Positions 1-11,880 are shown, numbered from the stretch's first letter. The stretch is 64,000 nt of DNA from Heligmosomoides polygyrus polygyrus (GCA_947396885.1 OX377203.1:30197253-30261252), one strand, 5' to 3'. Program-made: numbers and translations. Notes: generated by a model from the sequence alone, not told the origin.

Positions 1-1190
1 GTACTGATAGTGTATGTTTGAATTGTTTGTTGCGTTTCTGCAAGATTGAATGCGAGAGAGGTGTGTAAGGGGAACCTTTTTTTGTGTGATAAGGACGGAA
101 GCAGAGAAAGAAGTAGGCAGCAGTGGAGCTTGTCCATCAGCCTATCCCTTGCATTCCCCCTATACAGCTTCCTGTGTGGAACGTGATTGTGGATGAGGTG
201 GTTTTGAAGAGAGTGAGTGCAGGCAACACTACAGGCTTCTACGACTTAGCGGCCGACCTATGGAAGTGAGGTGCTGGCACCCTGCTGAGTAGCTAGCAAA
301 GTTTTTCAAGCAGGTAGTTGCGGAGAAGAAGGTCGCTGGTAGCTGGCAGGAAAGCACGAGTGCCGTGCATTGCAAGAAGGGCCGACCTGTGGACTGCACA
401 AGTTAGTGTCCAGTTCGTCTGCTCTCGTGCAGCATACAAATCTTCAGGCGAATTGTGGATGGACGACTTCGCGATACCATTCCCACTTACTCCTAACGAA
501 TGTGGCTTTGTAGCCGGCTGTGGCACCACTGGCTGAACCACACATGCTGCTTGTTACCTACTAGAGAGATGTTGCGAAAGCAAAAGCCGCCAGTTGTTCC
601 TCTTTCTTAGAATTACAGAAAGCATTCAATCGCGTAGATGTTCTTCTCACTGCCGCACCAGGGATGGACGAATTTTGTGTTTTGTGTTTTCTGATTTTCT
701 GGCCATTTTGGGAAAATTTTTCTGTTTTCTGATCTGTGGGAAAATGACCATACATTTGGTCAGAAAACAGGGAATAAAGCTGCGTACACGGTTTTGTCGT
801 AGCAATCCAATAGCGGAAATTTGTCTAATATGACATCGTGACAAGAATGTTTCTAGAGCATTCAGGATTACAAGTATATGGCGTTTTAGATGTGTACAAG
901 TAGAGATTGCGCCATGCAGTGCTGCTACCGCTATACTACTTTGCTTGTTTGCTGGTGTGAAAGCTGCTGACATGGAGTTGCTTCAAAGTATATTTCGCGC
1001 CTTTTATAACAAAGCTTCGCCCTCTTTCCAGTTGCGTACATACTCCACATTTATTTATTTATTTCATTTGTTCAGAGCGTAAGCATGACAATCACGCGCA
1101 AAACAAATGAGAAAAAGCAACAAGTTCTACCAAAAAATGTCACAAGACAACAATCAGACGTAGACAGAGGCACCTGTAATTCTGAAGGCA
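1..1190. other. No recognised gene
   Basis: Short overlapping frames only; AT-rich below 1080. Nothing conserved was recognised. Confidence 0.5.
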
Positions 1191-1191
1191 G

Positions 1192-1542
1192 TTATGAACA
1201 GAATTTAGTCAGCAGCAGTTTCTTGAAGACATGAATGGATAAGGACAGGAGATTTTCGTTTTCCGCAAGCAGAGAGTTGAGCTCCCTCAGCCTTCTGTAT
1301 GTCAAAAATGAAGATCTGATCGTGGTTTTTGCAATATGAACCTGCAGACGGAGCCTACTTCTTCTTGTTCTTACTACTTGACCACTGAAGAGATGTGAAG
1401 GGCTTATGTGGAGTTTGCCTGTGAGAATCGTGAACAGCATTTTGAGATCAGCAATCTTCCTTCTACACGCCAAAGATTTTTGTCCAAGTGTCCTATTTCT
1501 TCTCTGCCGTTTGGGATTTGCGAATAATCTACGCCAAAGCAT
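1192..1542 (-). pseudogene. Possible LINE reverse-transcriptase C-terminal fragment
   Basis: An open frame of 116 codons has KMLFTILTGKL, TRRSRLRLQV, TTIRSSFLTYR and a final FKKLLLTKF, a layout seen at the C terminus of several nematode LINE proteins. No catalytic motif is present, so the call rests on general resemblance. Confidence 0.35.
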
Positions 1543-1707
1543 CTCATCATGAGTTTTCGGGTGAAATCATTTTCTCTTCACGGAAACCGAAACCTCATTC
1601 GGCGAAATGGTTTCTGCTCGTCTATCTCACTCAGCAATGAACCAAACCAACATGCCCATCAACAATGCACCACACGGGCGCTTATTATACGGAGTCATAG
1701 TAGGCGT

Positions 1708-1842
1708 CTCATTAAGTCAGTAAAGCACGCATTGTACAAAGCTTTAAGAGGAGCTGCAATCCGATCTGGAGATCACCAGCGCACTATTCTGACAGAATTC
1801 GAAACATGCCTCAACTCCAGACCTTTAACATACCAGGGAGGG
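1708..1842 (+). pseudogene. Pao/BEL retrotransposon integrase fragment
   Basis: A short frame reads KSVKHALYKALRG and, after a small gap, EFETCLNSRPLTY. This pairing of W/K-hxxxK-H-L-L and 'LNSRPLT' is typical of the end of Pao/BEL integrases. Neither LTRs nor other domains are seen nearby. Confidence 0.6.
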
Positions 1843-2884
1843 GAGCATGTCAGTACATGTACATGTACATGTACAAATATAGTACTAAGTTATGTTTAAA
1901 TATGGAGTTGTCAAAAATCCACACGGAGAATGGTAATTGTGAACTGAAGCTGTTTCAAACGTTCTGCGACATATGTTGGTACATTACACATCAACCCATG
2001 ACCGATAGTGAACCCCATAATCGTAGGTAGCAAAATCATATTCATTTCTTTGGATCCAGAATGGACCATTGCCACCAGCGGGCGCTAACAGCTCCTCTAT
2101 TTGTTTCTGCCCCGTGTCGGAGTAGCTCAATTGGTCGTTCCACTTGAGGAACATCGCGTCTACCGTTCGACTTATGCTACTGCGAGCCTCGTTCTTCCGA
2201 TTCCTCTCTGTGCAGTGCTGATTCATCTTGCTTTTGTAGTGCTCAGGCTTTGGAGCATTAGTGCAGCAAGGGTCTTGGAGTGAAATAAGTGGACACGGAA
2301 CCTGGCGTTCTTAATCATCACCACTTCTTCAGCGATTTCGAATGCTCCAAAAATCGCATTTCAGAGTTCAGAGCATTTCGCGAGAGTCTCTCAAAACTCG
2401 CACAATTGGGCGAAATGGGTTGAAACATTCGAACAGTAGCGATGGAGCTTCCTTCAGTTAACTCACTCTAAGAGGTAAGTTTCTTGTTCCTAGGATCATT
2501 CATCTGCCGAATAGTCTTATTTATAATGCCTATTTCAATCTGAATGTGATGGGTAAGAATCTCAAACATTTATAATCCTTTTTTGTAACTCCTCATCAGT
2601 TTTGGGGAACCAAGGTTTTACAACAGGCTCGTAGTATTGCGATTATTGATGTAAGTGTTAGGGCAATAGCTGTGGTAGGGAGCCGGAAGGTAAGGTTCAA
2701 ATATCAATATCGCCAGCAATCTTTGAGTTAAGACCTGACAACTAATTTAATTCTGGAATGTAATTGGAGTCTATATAAACAATGGCAAGTGAAGCCGTTG
2801 CTCTACGACAACATTTCTGCAGCACGGCGCTCACAAAGAGCTTGTTTGGCGGGTGCATATTATGGTTGTGTTCTCAATTTTTTT

Positions 2885-3095
2885 CCAATATTCGAATGGT
2901 TTCGAATGCTCACAAATTTCGAATACTGGAATTCGAATATATTCGGAAAAAGCGGATTTTCTGAATATTTGAATTCGAACACGTTCGAAAAAGGCGGTTT
3001 CATGAATATTCAAATTTGAATACATTCGAAAAACGCGGTTTTTTAAATATTCAAACTCGAGTGAAAGTTATTCGATTTCGAATAGGTCATTCGAG
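2885..3095. repeat. TTCGAA-rich tandem repeat, unit about 42 bp
   Basis: Three to four imperfect units such as GAATTCGAACACGTTCGAAA with AAGGCGGTTT follow each other. The Tc1/mariner foldback starts ten bases after it. Confidence 0.6.
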
Positions 3096-3104
3096 CACAA
3101 ACTA

Positions 3105-4001
3105 CAGGGTGAGCCAAAATAACATGGACAAGATTTTTTATCATAATTATAAAACAACCAACAGTTCGAGAAAACGACGACTAAATTACAGCAATACAAA
3201 CATTAGGGTACGTCATGTTCAAGTTGTTCCGAAGTGGCCTCCCTTGGAGCGGATGCAGAGGGCCAAACGTTTCGCGAATTTTTCGGCGCTAGGCCGCAGG
3301 TCATCAGGAGACAACCGTTCCCACTCCTGGCGCAAGGATTCCTTCAGGGACTCGAGACTGCGGTGGCGTTTGACGCCGACCCTAGCCTCTAAAATGCCCC
3401 ACACACTGTAGTCCAGGCGGCCATTCCGAAGGCGTGATGAAGTCGGGGAAATTGACCTTGCACCACGCCTGCGCACTCTTCGCACTTTGTGTGGTGCAGA
3501 GTCCTGTTGGAACATCCAATGAGCACCACCGAAGTGCTGCTGGGCCCAAAGAAGAACTACGGACTCAAGAATGTCTCGCTGGTGCACATCTTCGTCGATT
3601 TTCACTCCTTTATCCACGAAAACCAGGGGTCTTGCCGTTGGCGTAGATTCCGCCCCAAACCATGACAGATTGTGGGTTTTGGACGATAGCAGAGGTGCAT
3701 GGAGCCTCTGTAGACCACATCCTACCATTTCGGCGACTGTGCGCCTGCTCCACGGTGAACAGCTTCTCACCCGTGAACAGAATCTGTTCCCAGGTACGAC
3801 CTGCGGCCCATCGTCGAAAAATTCGCGAAACGTTTGGCCCTCTGCATCCGCTCCAACAATAAGGGAGGCCACTACGAAACCACTTGAACATGACGTACCC
3901 CAATGTTTGTATTGTTGTAATTTAGTCGTCGTTTTCTCGAATTGTTGGTTGTTTTATAATTATGATAAAAAATCTTGTCCACGTTATTTTGGTTCACACT
4001 G
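3105..4001 (-). mobile_element. Tc1/mariner-superfamily foldback element
   Basis: It is bounded by TA (3103-3104 and 4002-4003). The ends CAGGGTGAGCCAAAATAAC and its inverted copy (CAGTGTGAACCAAAATAAC) begin inverted arms of roughly 190 bp, far longer than normal Tc1 ends. The arms include transposase coding sequence, so one end appears to have been copied inverted onto the other. Confidence 0.78.
3219..3903 (-). pseudogene. Tc1/mariner-type transposase relic
   Basis: Two overlapping minus-strand frames cover a DDE catalytic half: TGEKLFTVEQ, VMVWGGIYANGKTP, then after a frameshift VFVDKGVKID, FQQDSAPHK (second Asp) and LDYSVWGILEARV (third acidic residue). The spacing between the last two has been shortened by deletions. 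The N-terminal DNA-binding domain is missing, replaced by the inverted arm. Confidence 0.75.
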
Positions 4002-4299
4002 TATAGTGACATACGTTGCTCTTTCTCAACAAGTGCCTGCGCCAGCCTACATCGACGGTGTTTTTTATCTACATCGGCTCTCACAAGAATCCTTCTCTTT
4101 CCCGCTCCTTTTTGTGGCAGCAATGGATGCCATTTCGAGAGACCTTCAGGAGCCTATACCTTGGACGCCACTGCGTGCAGATGGCACAACTCTTGCCAAC
4201 AAACACGAAACCGAAGTCGAGCAATAAACGCAAGCTTAATACAACCGCTGTTCGACCTTAAGTTAAATGACAAAAAATCCCAAAAATCCCTAGTATTTA

Positions 4300-4690
4300 A
4301 CAGGGGACGTCAATGAGCTCGAATTCATGATCATTGGCACAGTGCTCACAGGCACGACAGAATTCATGTACCGCCTCTTGTTGTAGCCTGCCGTTTGAAG
4401 ATAACTCACACGTGAGCGCAGCGAGGTCAAATGGCTGTCAATGGTAGGCGTCTTCTGCCTCCTGAAGATAAATACCGGGGCGTCGCAAGTCGATGATGCA
4501 GTTATTATTACCGTGCATGTCCCCAGTAACAAAGTGCATCCAACATCTTGTACAATTTGGCTTTGTTAAACTCCAATTCAAGCAGTAGATTCGACTTGAT
4601 TAGAAGAACTTCATGTTCAGGCTGTAGATTCAGTGATCCATGCAGGGTGTTCCACAGGAATGTTTTCTCTATTTGAAGGTCGTTGAAGCT
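4300..4690 (-). pseudogene. Possible LINE reverse-transcriptase C-terminal relic
   Basis: On the minus strand, broken frames read IKSNLLLE, AKLYKMLDALCY and later segments resembling the thumb and tail of LINE proteins. There are frameshifts and no active-site motif. It may be plain chance resemblance. Confidence 0.3.
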
Positions 4691-4803
4691 TTCCATTTAA
4701 GCGAGCTACTGTAGGTTGTTATGAAGTGTGAAGAGAGCGGAACCTCGAGATTTGATGCTGGGATTGCTCCATTCATTCGATCTGCTTGTAGCAATGTTTA
4801 CGT

Positions 4804-5100
4804 TTGAGACACTGAATTAAGCATTGTTGCATCCACTCGAAAATGGAGAAACTGAAGAAACTATTATTGAAGAAACCACCAATACTTACTGTACTGGTAT
4901 AAACCTAAGAAATGGGTAGGAACGTTATTTTTCGACTGAGAGGGTAGGTACCAGTCATAGTTTTCCGAGTGAAATAGGCTTGTAATCTTTACTTCAATAG
5001 AGGATCATGAATTACCCATATCATTGAGGCTCTTGGTGGTTTTTTTCAATAACAGAATGCATTAACAGTGGATACGACAATGCTTAATTCAGTGTCTCAA
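4804..5100. mobile_element. 297-bp MITE with long inverted ends
   Basis: The left end TTGAGACACTGAATTAAGCA and the right end TGCTTAATTCAGTGTCTCAA are perfect inverses; similarity continues inward for about 20 bases. No coding capacity. Confidence 0.75.
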
Positions 5101-5494
5101 GCAGACAAAAGTTCTGGCAGCTGTTTAGGCAAAACAGTTTTTCCATGATCGAGAAATAGCGTGGCTGTTCAGTTCACACCAGAGCAACGGTTCAGGCTCA
5201 GCTTTATGCGTAATTCTATAAAACCAACTTGATAGGTACAATGAAGGTTCAGCAATATTGTTGCATCAATTTTTGAGCTTCTCGATTTCCACCTTCGACT
5301 GTAATGCTCCATTCAAACAACACTCACACTACCAATCGAGCAAACAGAGCGCACTTTGAACAGGTAAATTGCGCAATGTCAACATTCAGCGCCCTTAATG
5401 ATGCTTTTTCGACGATTCCCAGAGCTCCCAAAACCGTCTGCCTCTTCTTGTCCGGCCTCTCTACTATGTCACCCTTGGATATTTATTTATTTAT

Positions 5495-5560
5495 TTACCA
5501 GTCGTTCGGCGGCCTAGCGGCCGCCTACGACTGGTTGGGGGCTTCGCCCCCAACCCCGAG
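5495..5560. repeat. Two adjacent strong hairpins
   Basis: CCAGTCGTTCGGCGGCC is mirrored by GGCCGCCTACGACTGG, and GGTTGGGGGC-TTCG-CCCCCAACC follows at once as a perfect stem with a tetraloop. Confidence 0.7.
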
Positions 5561-5649
5561 AATAGGACGCCATGGCCGCTACGGGTTTCCTATTCTTCCC
5601 TATGACTTCTGACCATTATGTTAATCGAGATGGATCGGCTGATCTTCCT

Positions 5650-6060
5650 CAACGTGATCCTCAAAAAATCGATAATATCGATCGATATCGATTGGTCGAC
5701 TTCAGATTCGTGTTCAGCGACCTCGATTACCCCCACGGCTAAAGTTTCGTGCCGCTTCAACGTCATCCTCAAAAAATCGATAATATCGATCGATCGACTT
5801 CAGATTCGTGTTTAGCGACCTCGATTACCCCCAAGGGCGAAGTTTCGCGCCACTTGAGCGCCATCCTCAATAAATCGATAATATCGATCGGTATCGATTG
5901 GTCGACTTCAGATTCGTGTTTAGCGACCTCGATTACCCCCAAGGGCGAAGTTTCGTGGCGGTTGAACGTGATCCTCAAAAAATCGATAATATCGATCGGT
6001 ATCGATTGGTCGACTTCAGATTCGTGTTTAGCGACCTCGATTACCCCCAGGCCTGAAGTT
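5650..6060. repeat. Tandem array of a 98-109-bp unit (four copies)
   Basis: CCTCAAAAAATCGATAATAT recurs at about 5658, 5767, 5865 and 5972. Each unit has an ATCGAT-rich palindrome followed by TTCAGATTCGTGTTTAGCGA. Confidence 0.85.
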
Positions 6061-6064
6061 TTGT

Positions 6065-6200
6065 ACCGCCGACGTGTTCGGCACGTCTACGGCTCGCCAT
6101 GCACGGTTGCCGACGTGTTCGGCACGTCTACGGCTCGCCATGCACGGCTGCCGACGTGTTCGGTACGTCCACGGCTCGCCATGCACGGTTGCCGACGTGT
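6065..6200. repeat. Tandem array of an exact 41-bp unit
   Basis: GACGTGTTCGG starts at 6071, 6112 and 6153, with a last partial start at 6194. Each unit ends CTCGCCATGCACGG. Confidence 0.85.
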
Positions 6201-6390
6201 TCAGCATGTCTTCCGAATTCCGACGCACGTTGGACGACGTCTTCGGCCCGTATTCTGAATCCCGACGCACGTTGAACGACGTCTTCAGCATGTCATCTGA
6301 ATCCCTCCGCACGTTGAACGACGTCTGAGGCACGTCTTCTGAATCCCCACGCACGTCGGACGACGTCTTGAGCACGTCTTCTTAATCCCT
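6200..6390. repeat. Tandem array of a 43-bp unit (about four copies)
   Basis: CGCACGTTGAACGACGTCTT recurs with small changes at about 6222, 6265, 6308 and 6350. It follows the 41-bp array without a gap. Confidence 0.8.
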
Positions 6391-6399
6391 AAGCTCTGC

Positions 6400-8860
6400 A
6401 CTTGATCCCCATTCTTACCCTGACGCGTTGTTCGCTGAATACATCGTAAACTTGGGTGATCCGCCGCCGGGGTTTCAGTTCGCTGGCAATCGCCCATTGT
6501 TAAGCTGAAAAAAAAAACCCGGCTGGCATACGCCGCACTGTCCTAGGCATATATTGGCCTCAATCCACCTCCACGTGACTGACAACGTGACCGACGGATT
6601 AAGCGAATTATATATAGTAAAATTGTTTGCACAATGTCGTGCGCACCGCAACTCTTACACAAACAGTCACGTAGCGGGGAAAAAGTTCTGAAAGTAGGGA
6701 TAAGGGAACGGGATAAGGATGATGGGTAACTGATGAAGAAGAGCAGTGGCACGCCAACACTGCAAGTCGTAGGAGATATCGGCTCCGGATACCAACTTAT
6801 TAGTTCCGTCAACTCCATCAGAACCCATCGAAGAGGCTGCATGGGGAAACGTAGGGCGATAGCACAGGCTAATCAGAAGCAAAGTAGAGAAGTTCTGAAC
6901 ATCAAGAAAAACTAGGAGCACTAGGAAAGAAGGAGCACAAACGGAAAAGGCCAGGAAAAAAGTGAAAACAGAAAAAAAGCTCAAAAGAAAAGTTCTTCTA
7001 AAACAAAGGAATTCATAGTTTTTGAACAAGGAAAACGAAGAATAACAGAATCTTCTGCTTAGGCAATATGTGGTATATGCAGTGTTGGAATCTATTCTTG
7101 GATATATTTACTGAAACCACAAAGAGGTACTCCAATGATAAGACACTCACCTTACCTGGAGAATCAGGGATTAGGGTAAGGAACACCTGCCCCTGTATAA
7201 GTGGTTGAGGCGTCAAGGGCAATCTGTAGTGCAAGCCTCCGAAGACCACCGACATGGGAGGGCACCTGTGTTGTAGAGACCATAAAGAGTGTGCTTCATC
7301 CATTCTTTGGTGTCTCACGATGGAAGGATGGAAGCTTCAGAAGTGGACCGGACGAAGTGCAATTTCCTGTTTTTTATATTGAGGAGCATGTCATACGTGG
7401 TAGCAATTTGGGTAACGCCAGCAAGTGAAGTCCTCTGTATGTGACCATGTTTATCTTTATAAAAACGCTTGCTACTGAAAGTAATGTATCTTTACAACGG
7501 ATAAGTTATATGATAATTTTAAATTTTTCTGTCTGCTGAATCTCTGTTTTGTAGCATTTTAAACTTTTCTGCTTTCTGAACAACTGGATTTTCTGTCCTC
7601 TGAAATTTTTTTCAAAAATTCCCGCCCATCCCCGGTCAGGACCGTACTTGCAACGATGCAATACGTCAGAGATTCGCTGTCAATCGTTCTCGAATGGATT
7701 GCTGAAAAACGACTAAAACCGCTATGAGTGATGGTGCGTCAAATTTGGAGACTTGTCAGTTTCTTGTGTTTTTTGGTTTTCTTTTTGAAGACACGGGTTC
7801 CAGGTAGATCACCCTCAGTTTTGAAGCTTTGCCACGCTCCATAAAAGCGGCAACGTGAGACGAGACACTGGTCGTGATCGGAATTGTAGGTATGGTCGAG
7901 GGTCGAATACCCCTCTTTTGCCATTTGTTAGGTGCGGCATGATCGTTTCTAGAAGAGCTTTGTTTTGAAGAACCTCCTTTATGGAGATGTCTACAGATTT
8001 TAAAAATGTCTTCTCTTAGCTTTCTTAAAAGTAGGTCGGATGTAAAGTTCGAGTGGAACGCAAAAAAGCTATTTGGTTTTTTGCACAAAACGAGCATCTG
8101 GTGGGGTCCAAGTCGAACAGAAGCTTCCCAATTGAGAGCGAAGCAGGTATTGGACGGCTGCTCTGGCTGATAGGTGGATCCCTTTAGAGAATTCTGGCGC
8201 AAAACTCATGGTATACCTATTCGTCTGATGCCAAAAGTAAGCGATGACCATGCCGTAAAGTGGTTGTCCATGCTCTTCTTCTTATCCATCTGCTTCGTCT
8301 ACATGATGTATAAGAGTACTCCAGCCGAGAGGAATATTCTCACGGCAACAATATTCCACGACGGACCTCTACAGATGGTATATCAAGCCTCCGTCTCGAA
8401 CAAAGTTCACGTTTGGAAGCTGTAGATCACTACAGCCTGTCGCCAACCATTACGTGAAAGCGCGACGGCGACCTGTCTGGAGAAGCTGAACATCATCTGA
8501 CTAGTGAACCGCTCGAGTTCTTCTGCTTCTATCCCTTGTGAGTAGGTTTTAGGAGTCTGTAGGCTCACTCCAGAGAAAGGTGTGGTTTCTCACAAGAAGG
8601 ATTTTTTCTAGCGTTCAACAGAATCGCTGGCAGCTATTTCTGCGGCCACCAATAAAGGAATGATACTAGATCGCAGTGGCTCTTTGAGATGGGATGCACA
8701 GCTTCGAACACTGATTCTAGATATGAAACCCCTTCCTGCAACGGACACTTGGCAGCAGGGTTGTTAGCTACATCAGCTTTGATTTATTGGTCTTCTGCCT
8801 GCGCGCAGTGTCTACCAATCACACAGAGCTATCACAATCACATATCTCAATCGATCGATA
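6400..8860. other. No recognised gene
   Basis: Apart from the weak frame at 7756-8202, I see only short frames. No splice-bounded coding exon was recognised on either strand. Confidence 0.45.
7756..8202 (-). other. Unidentified open frame of 148 codons
   Basis: It has no recognised family. Composition is ordinary (Ser, Arg and Lys rich, no membrane segment), and a second frame overlaps it. There are no splice partners I could support. It could be a transposon remnant or chance. Confidence 0.15.
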
Positions 8861-8864
8861 CAAT

Positions 8865-9310
8865 CGAGTCTGAAATGCAAGGCTAAAAGCAGAGGCATGG
8901 CGCAGTTTTGACTGTTTACACGCCACAGAAATCCAGTTACCTGTACTTTCATATGCGTCTCAAACATCTTCAAAAGGTTCAGTAGCAGCAATATTAGAAC
9001 CTTTCAATCAATGCCTACATTTTTCGCAAGGCGTAGTGTATTTTCATATTTTGAGCCTGAAAAGAAGCACAAATCATCGCAAAGGCATTTTTGTTGAGAA
9101 GGTATGACAAGTATTGAAGCGAACACATTCAATCGACTGTAAAATGCAAGGTTTCAGACGAGTGCATGGCGCAATCCACACCGCTTATATGCCAGTAACT
9201 TTCTATTTTCTTGGGCTTTCATACCAGTCCTTACCTTCTTCAGTACCTTTACTGTGGGCCAAGTTATCACCTTTCAAACAGTGTATACATTTTTTTGAGA
9301 CACCCTGTAC
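8865..9310. repeat. Two tandem copies of a repeat with GTGCATGGCGC core
   Basis: Units starting near 8868 and 9127 share ATCGA..GAAATGCAAGG or TAAAATGCAAGG followed by GCATGGCGCA. They look like a direct duplication of about 255 bp related to the inner part of the AT-rich foldback family. Confidence 0.4.
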
Positions 9311-9681
9311 ATACTGACTGTTGTGTAGTCAGGATAGTCTTGATTTCTACTTTTATTTTCTACTATTTCTTCAGCGCCGAGGCTTGGTTATCTATCACAC
9401 GGACGTAAGTTGAAGAGTATACATAAGTAGGTAACGACTGCACTTCCGACGACTGCGCCACGTTAGTTCAAGTTCAATACATGAGGTATTATAAACCGTA
9501 CCGTGCAACATCACATTACGATACAACGAGGAAGGAAGAACGGTAAATCATGAATAACGCCTGAGATGGAACATGCACTCTATTCACTCGCCTCGCGGGC
9601 GCTAGGAGCCACCGGTAGCTCATAATGTCCCTCGCGGACCAATTTTTTTGTTTTGCGTGCTTTTTTCATATCAAGACTCGA

Positions 9682-10146
9682 CCAGAGGGGTTATTTAAGG
9701 TGCTGATCACGAATCTGATCTCCGTTTATGAAATTTCGGAAGATCACGATAGGTTACGGTAGGTACGGGTGACTAAGGCTGCCAAGGTCATGGTCACCGT
9801 TGTCCCCCAAACGTCGCACAGGGGGTTATTCGGGGTGCTGATCACGAATCTGACATCCGTTTTTAGTATTGTGGTGGAGTACGGTAGGTTACGGTAGGTA
9901 CGGGTAATCGCCGACAGGCTTAGTCACCCGGACCTACCATAACCTACCCTAGTTCACCGTTATGCCAAAAACGGATGTTGGATTCGTGATCAGCACCCCA
10001 AATAACCCCCACAGGGGAAGTTCGGGTAAAATCGGTGACCATACTCCGACAGCCTTACTCACTCGTGCCTAACCTATCGTAGTCGGCCCAAATTTTGAAA
10101 AAGGATGTCAGATTCGTGATGAGCACCCCAAATAAACTCCTCTGGC
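9682..10146. mobile_element. Two-tier palindrome of repeated GGTGCTGATCACGAATCTGA units
   Basis: Two direct units (near 9690 and 9824) containing GCTGATCACGAATCTGA and TAGGTTACGGTAGGTACGGG are followed by two inverted units (ending near 10000 and 10140). The outer flanks carry a direct repeat of GAGCCACCGGTRGCTCATA (about 9608 and 10362). Confidence 0.65.
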
Positions 10147-10689
10147 AAAGTTTGGGTAAAAAATACTGATTTGAATTGATTTTATTGTAGAATCGGTCTC
10201 CTTCCTAGTAAAGTTTTTTTAATTCGAGATATCTAATGAAATAAAAGACAATTTTCTTGCCTATTCCTGTTGGACATTCTTCTATCACAAGCAATTAGGG
10301 AACAGAAAAGACATCTATAGAAAACCGACTGCAACAGTACGAAAATTAGCGCGAGAGGTTATGAGCCACCGGTGGCTCATATTGTCGTCAATGTGTTAAG
10401 GATGTTGAACAACTCATCCATCTCGAAATGCGTTGTCGTGTTTATGCAGCAATCATCAGTGTATCGAGAGTACGTTATGGGAAGGCGTTCCAGTGCTGGT
10501 CGTTCCACTCTGCTCTTGAAACAGATCGCAAGGGTTGGAGCTAAGCGCTGTCCCATCGCCAGTCCTCTTCGCTGCGAGAAATATTTCCCGGACCATTTCA
10601 AAAACATTACATTTCAAGTATTCTTGTACCAGCATCATTTCTGTCATCATCATTATGCATCAGGGAACACCTCGCTGGTAAGCAAGAGC

Positions 10690-11065
10690 GTAGCTTGGTT
10701 ACCCACTCGGTAAGCGTCGAGTGGAACTCCACCGCGGTTTTATCACTAATAAGTGTGACTGTTTTGCTAAGAAAAGGTGAGCACGGTTCTAGAAACGCCC
10801 TAGAGGCCTTCTGAAGTCGCGAACGTAATCCAACAATTAGTAACTGAAGTGAGTGCATTTCGATCACCAGTGAGTTTTGGCCGTTCAGCCCGCTGTGCGA
10901 GCTCTGAGACCGTGCAATCTATACACTTAACATCAGTATGGATCCGCAGTTGGTAGTTTAGGTTTCGATTTTTTTCAGGCCTTTAAAAACGACGAATTTG
11001 TCGAAACGTCAGGCTGAAAAATTGCTCCACTATAGCAAACCTGCGTCGCCCAGAAGCACTAGCCT
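10690..11065. repeat. Half copy of the 796-bp palindromic element
   Basis: It shares GCATTTCGATCACCAGTGAG, AGACCGTGCAATCTATACAC and the GTCGAAACGTC end with the right half of 25516-26311. The left half is absent. Confidence 0.65.
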
Positions 11066-11339
11066 ATTCTGACAAGATGTCCAGGTTTTATGAAAGGCGG
11101 TTATAGAGAAATTTCTTGCTGAATTTCATATTTTTTCAGGGCGGAGCCGAATAATATCATTGTGGACCGGAAGAGAAATTGACACCCCTGCCAGGGAAAA
11201 TACGCTAAAAATTCCGATAAATTTCTGAAAAAAAACTCCGTCAAGTTGTTAAGCCTGATTTTAACATAGTATGTTATGATAAGATTTTAGAATTAACATA
11301 ACATAACTTAAATCGTTAACTGTTAAATGTACACTCCTA

Positions 11340-11880
11340 ATGGAAACTCTGGGAAGAGTTTGTCCGGTTGGTGCCAGTCGTAAACCCAAATCGAGGTTCT
11401 CGGGTGGGGTCCCGCCTAGGCCAACCAAGCCTTAAGGCCGCCACAGACTTCTGCGGCGCCGCCGGTGCCGCCGGTGCCGCCGGCCGGCCAGCGGCGCCAC
11501 CCAGCGGCGCCGCTGGTGGCGCCGCTGGAGGCGAGCTCTGCGTCTCTGCCCTATGGTTAAGGCCCCCACAGAGTTCTGCGGCAACGCCGCTCGCCGCAAT
11601 GGTTAAGGATAGGGCAGGGACGCCGCCGGCGGCGAGCTCTGCGTCTCTGCCCTATGGTTAAGCATAGGGCCGCGGCGCTGCCGCAGAGCTCTGTGGGGCC
11701 CTTTAAGCATAGGGAAGCGGCGCCGCCGAGCGGCGCCGCAGAAGTCTGTGGCGGCCTTTACACACCTCCGCAAGCGGCAAATTGGTAGCAGACATGGCTG
11801 GTAACGATAAAACGTTAAATTGCCTATCAGCTGACCACCGCAAGGTTACTCAAACAAGCAAAGTATTCTCTCAACGGCTA
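11340..11880 (+). repeat. Dispersed MITE copy split by a GC-rich insertion
   Basis: Left part (to 11426) ends GGCCAACCAAGCC and right part (from about 11762) resumes AAATTGGTAGCAGACATGG, then TGACCACCGCAAGG, the order seen in the uninterrupted copy at 18185. Confidence 0.6.
11427..11761. mobile_element. GC-rich foldback element with nested inverted repeats
   Basis: Ends TTAAGGCCGCCACAGACTTC and GAAGTCTGTGGCGGCCTTTA are inverted. Inside lie GGCGCCGCTGG-type inversions and two copies of GAGCTCTGCGTCTCTGCCCT. The sequence is far richer in G and C than its surroundings. A relative stands at 59811-60150. Confidence 0.7.

Noticed and set aside
1984..2226. 80-codon minus-strand frame as a host exon
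   Set aside because: It looks protein-like, but I could find no supported splice partners or family, and it lies beside transposon scraps.
5520..5560. Bacterial terminator or contamination, suggested by a strong GC hairpin
   Set aside because: No bacterial gene is nearby and the hairpin joins a second palindrome beside satellite DNA typical of this genome.
5749..6258. 169-codon plus-strand open frame
   Set aside because: It runs across three different satellite arrays and repeats the same peptide three times; no splice sites or family.
6071..6390. CRISPR-like array of regular short repeats
   Set aside because: The 41- and 43-bp units are contiguous with no unique spacers, and the genome is eukaryotic.
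11368..11661. 97-codon Ala/Gly-rich frame or a CpG-island promoter
   Set aside because: The GC-rich stretch is a foldback element nested in a MITE; composition follows from GGCGCC inversions.
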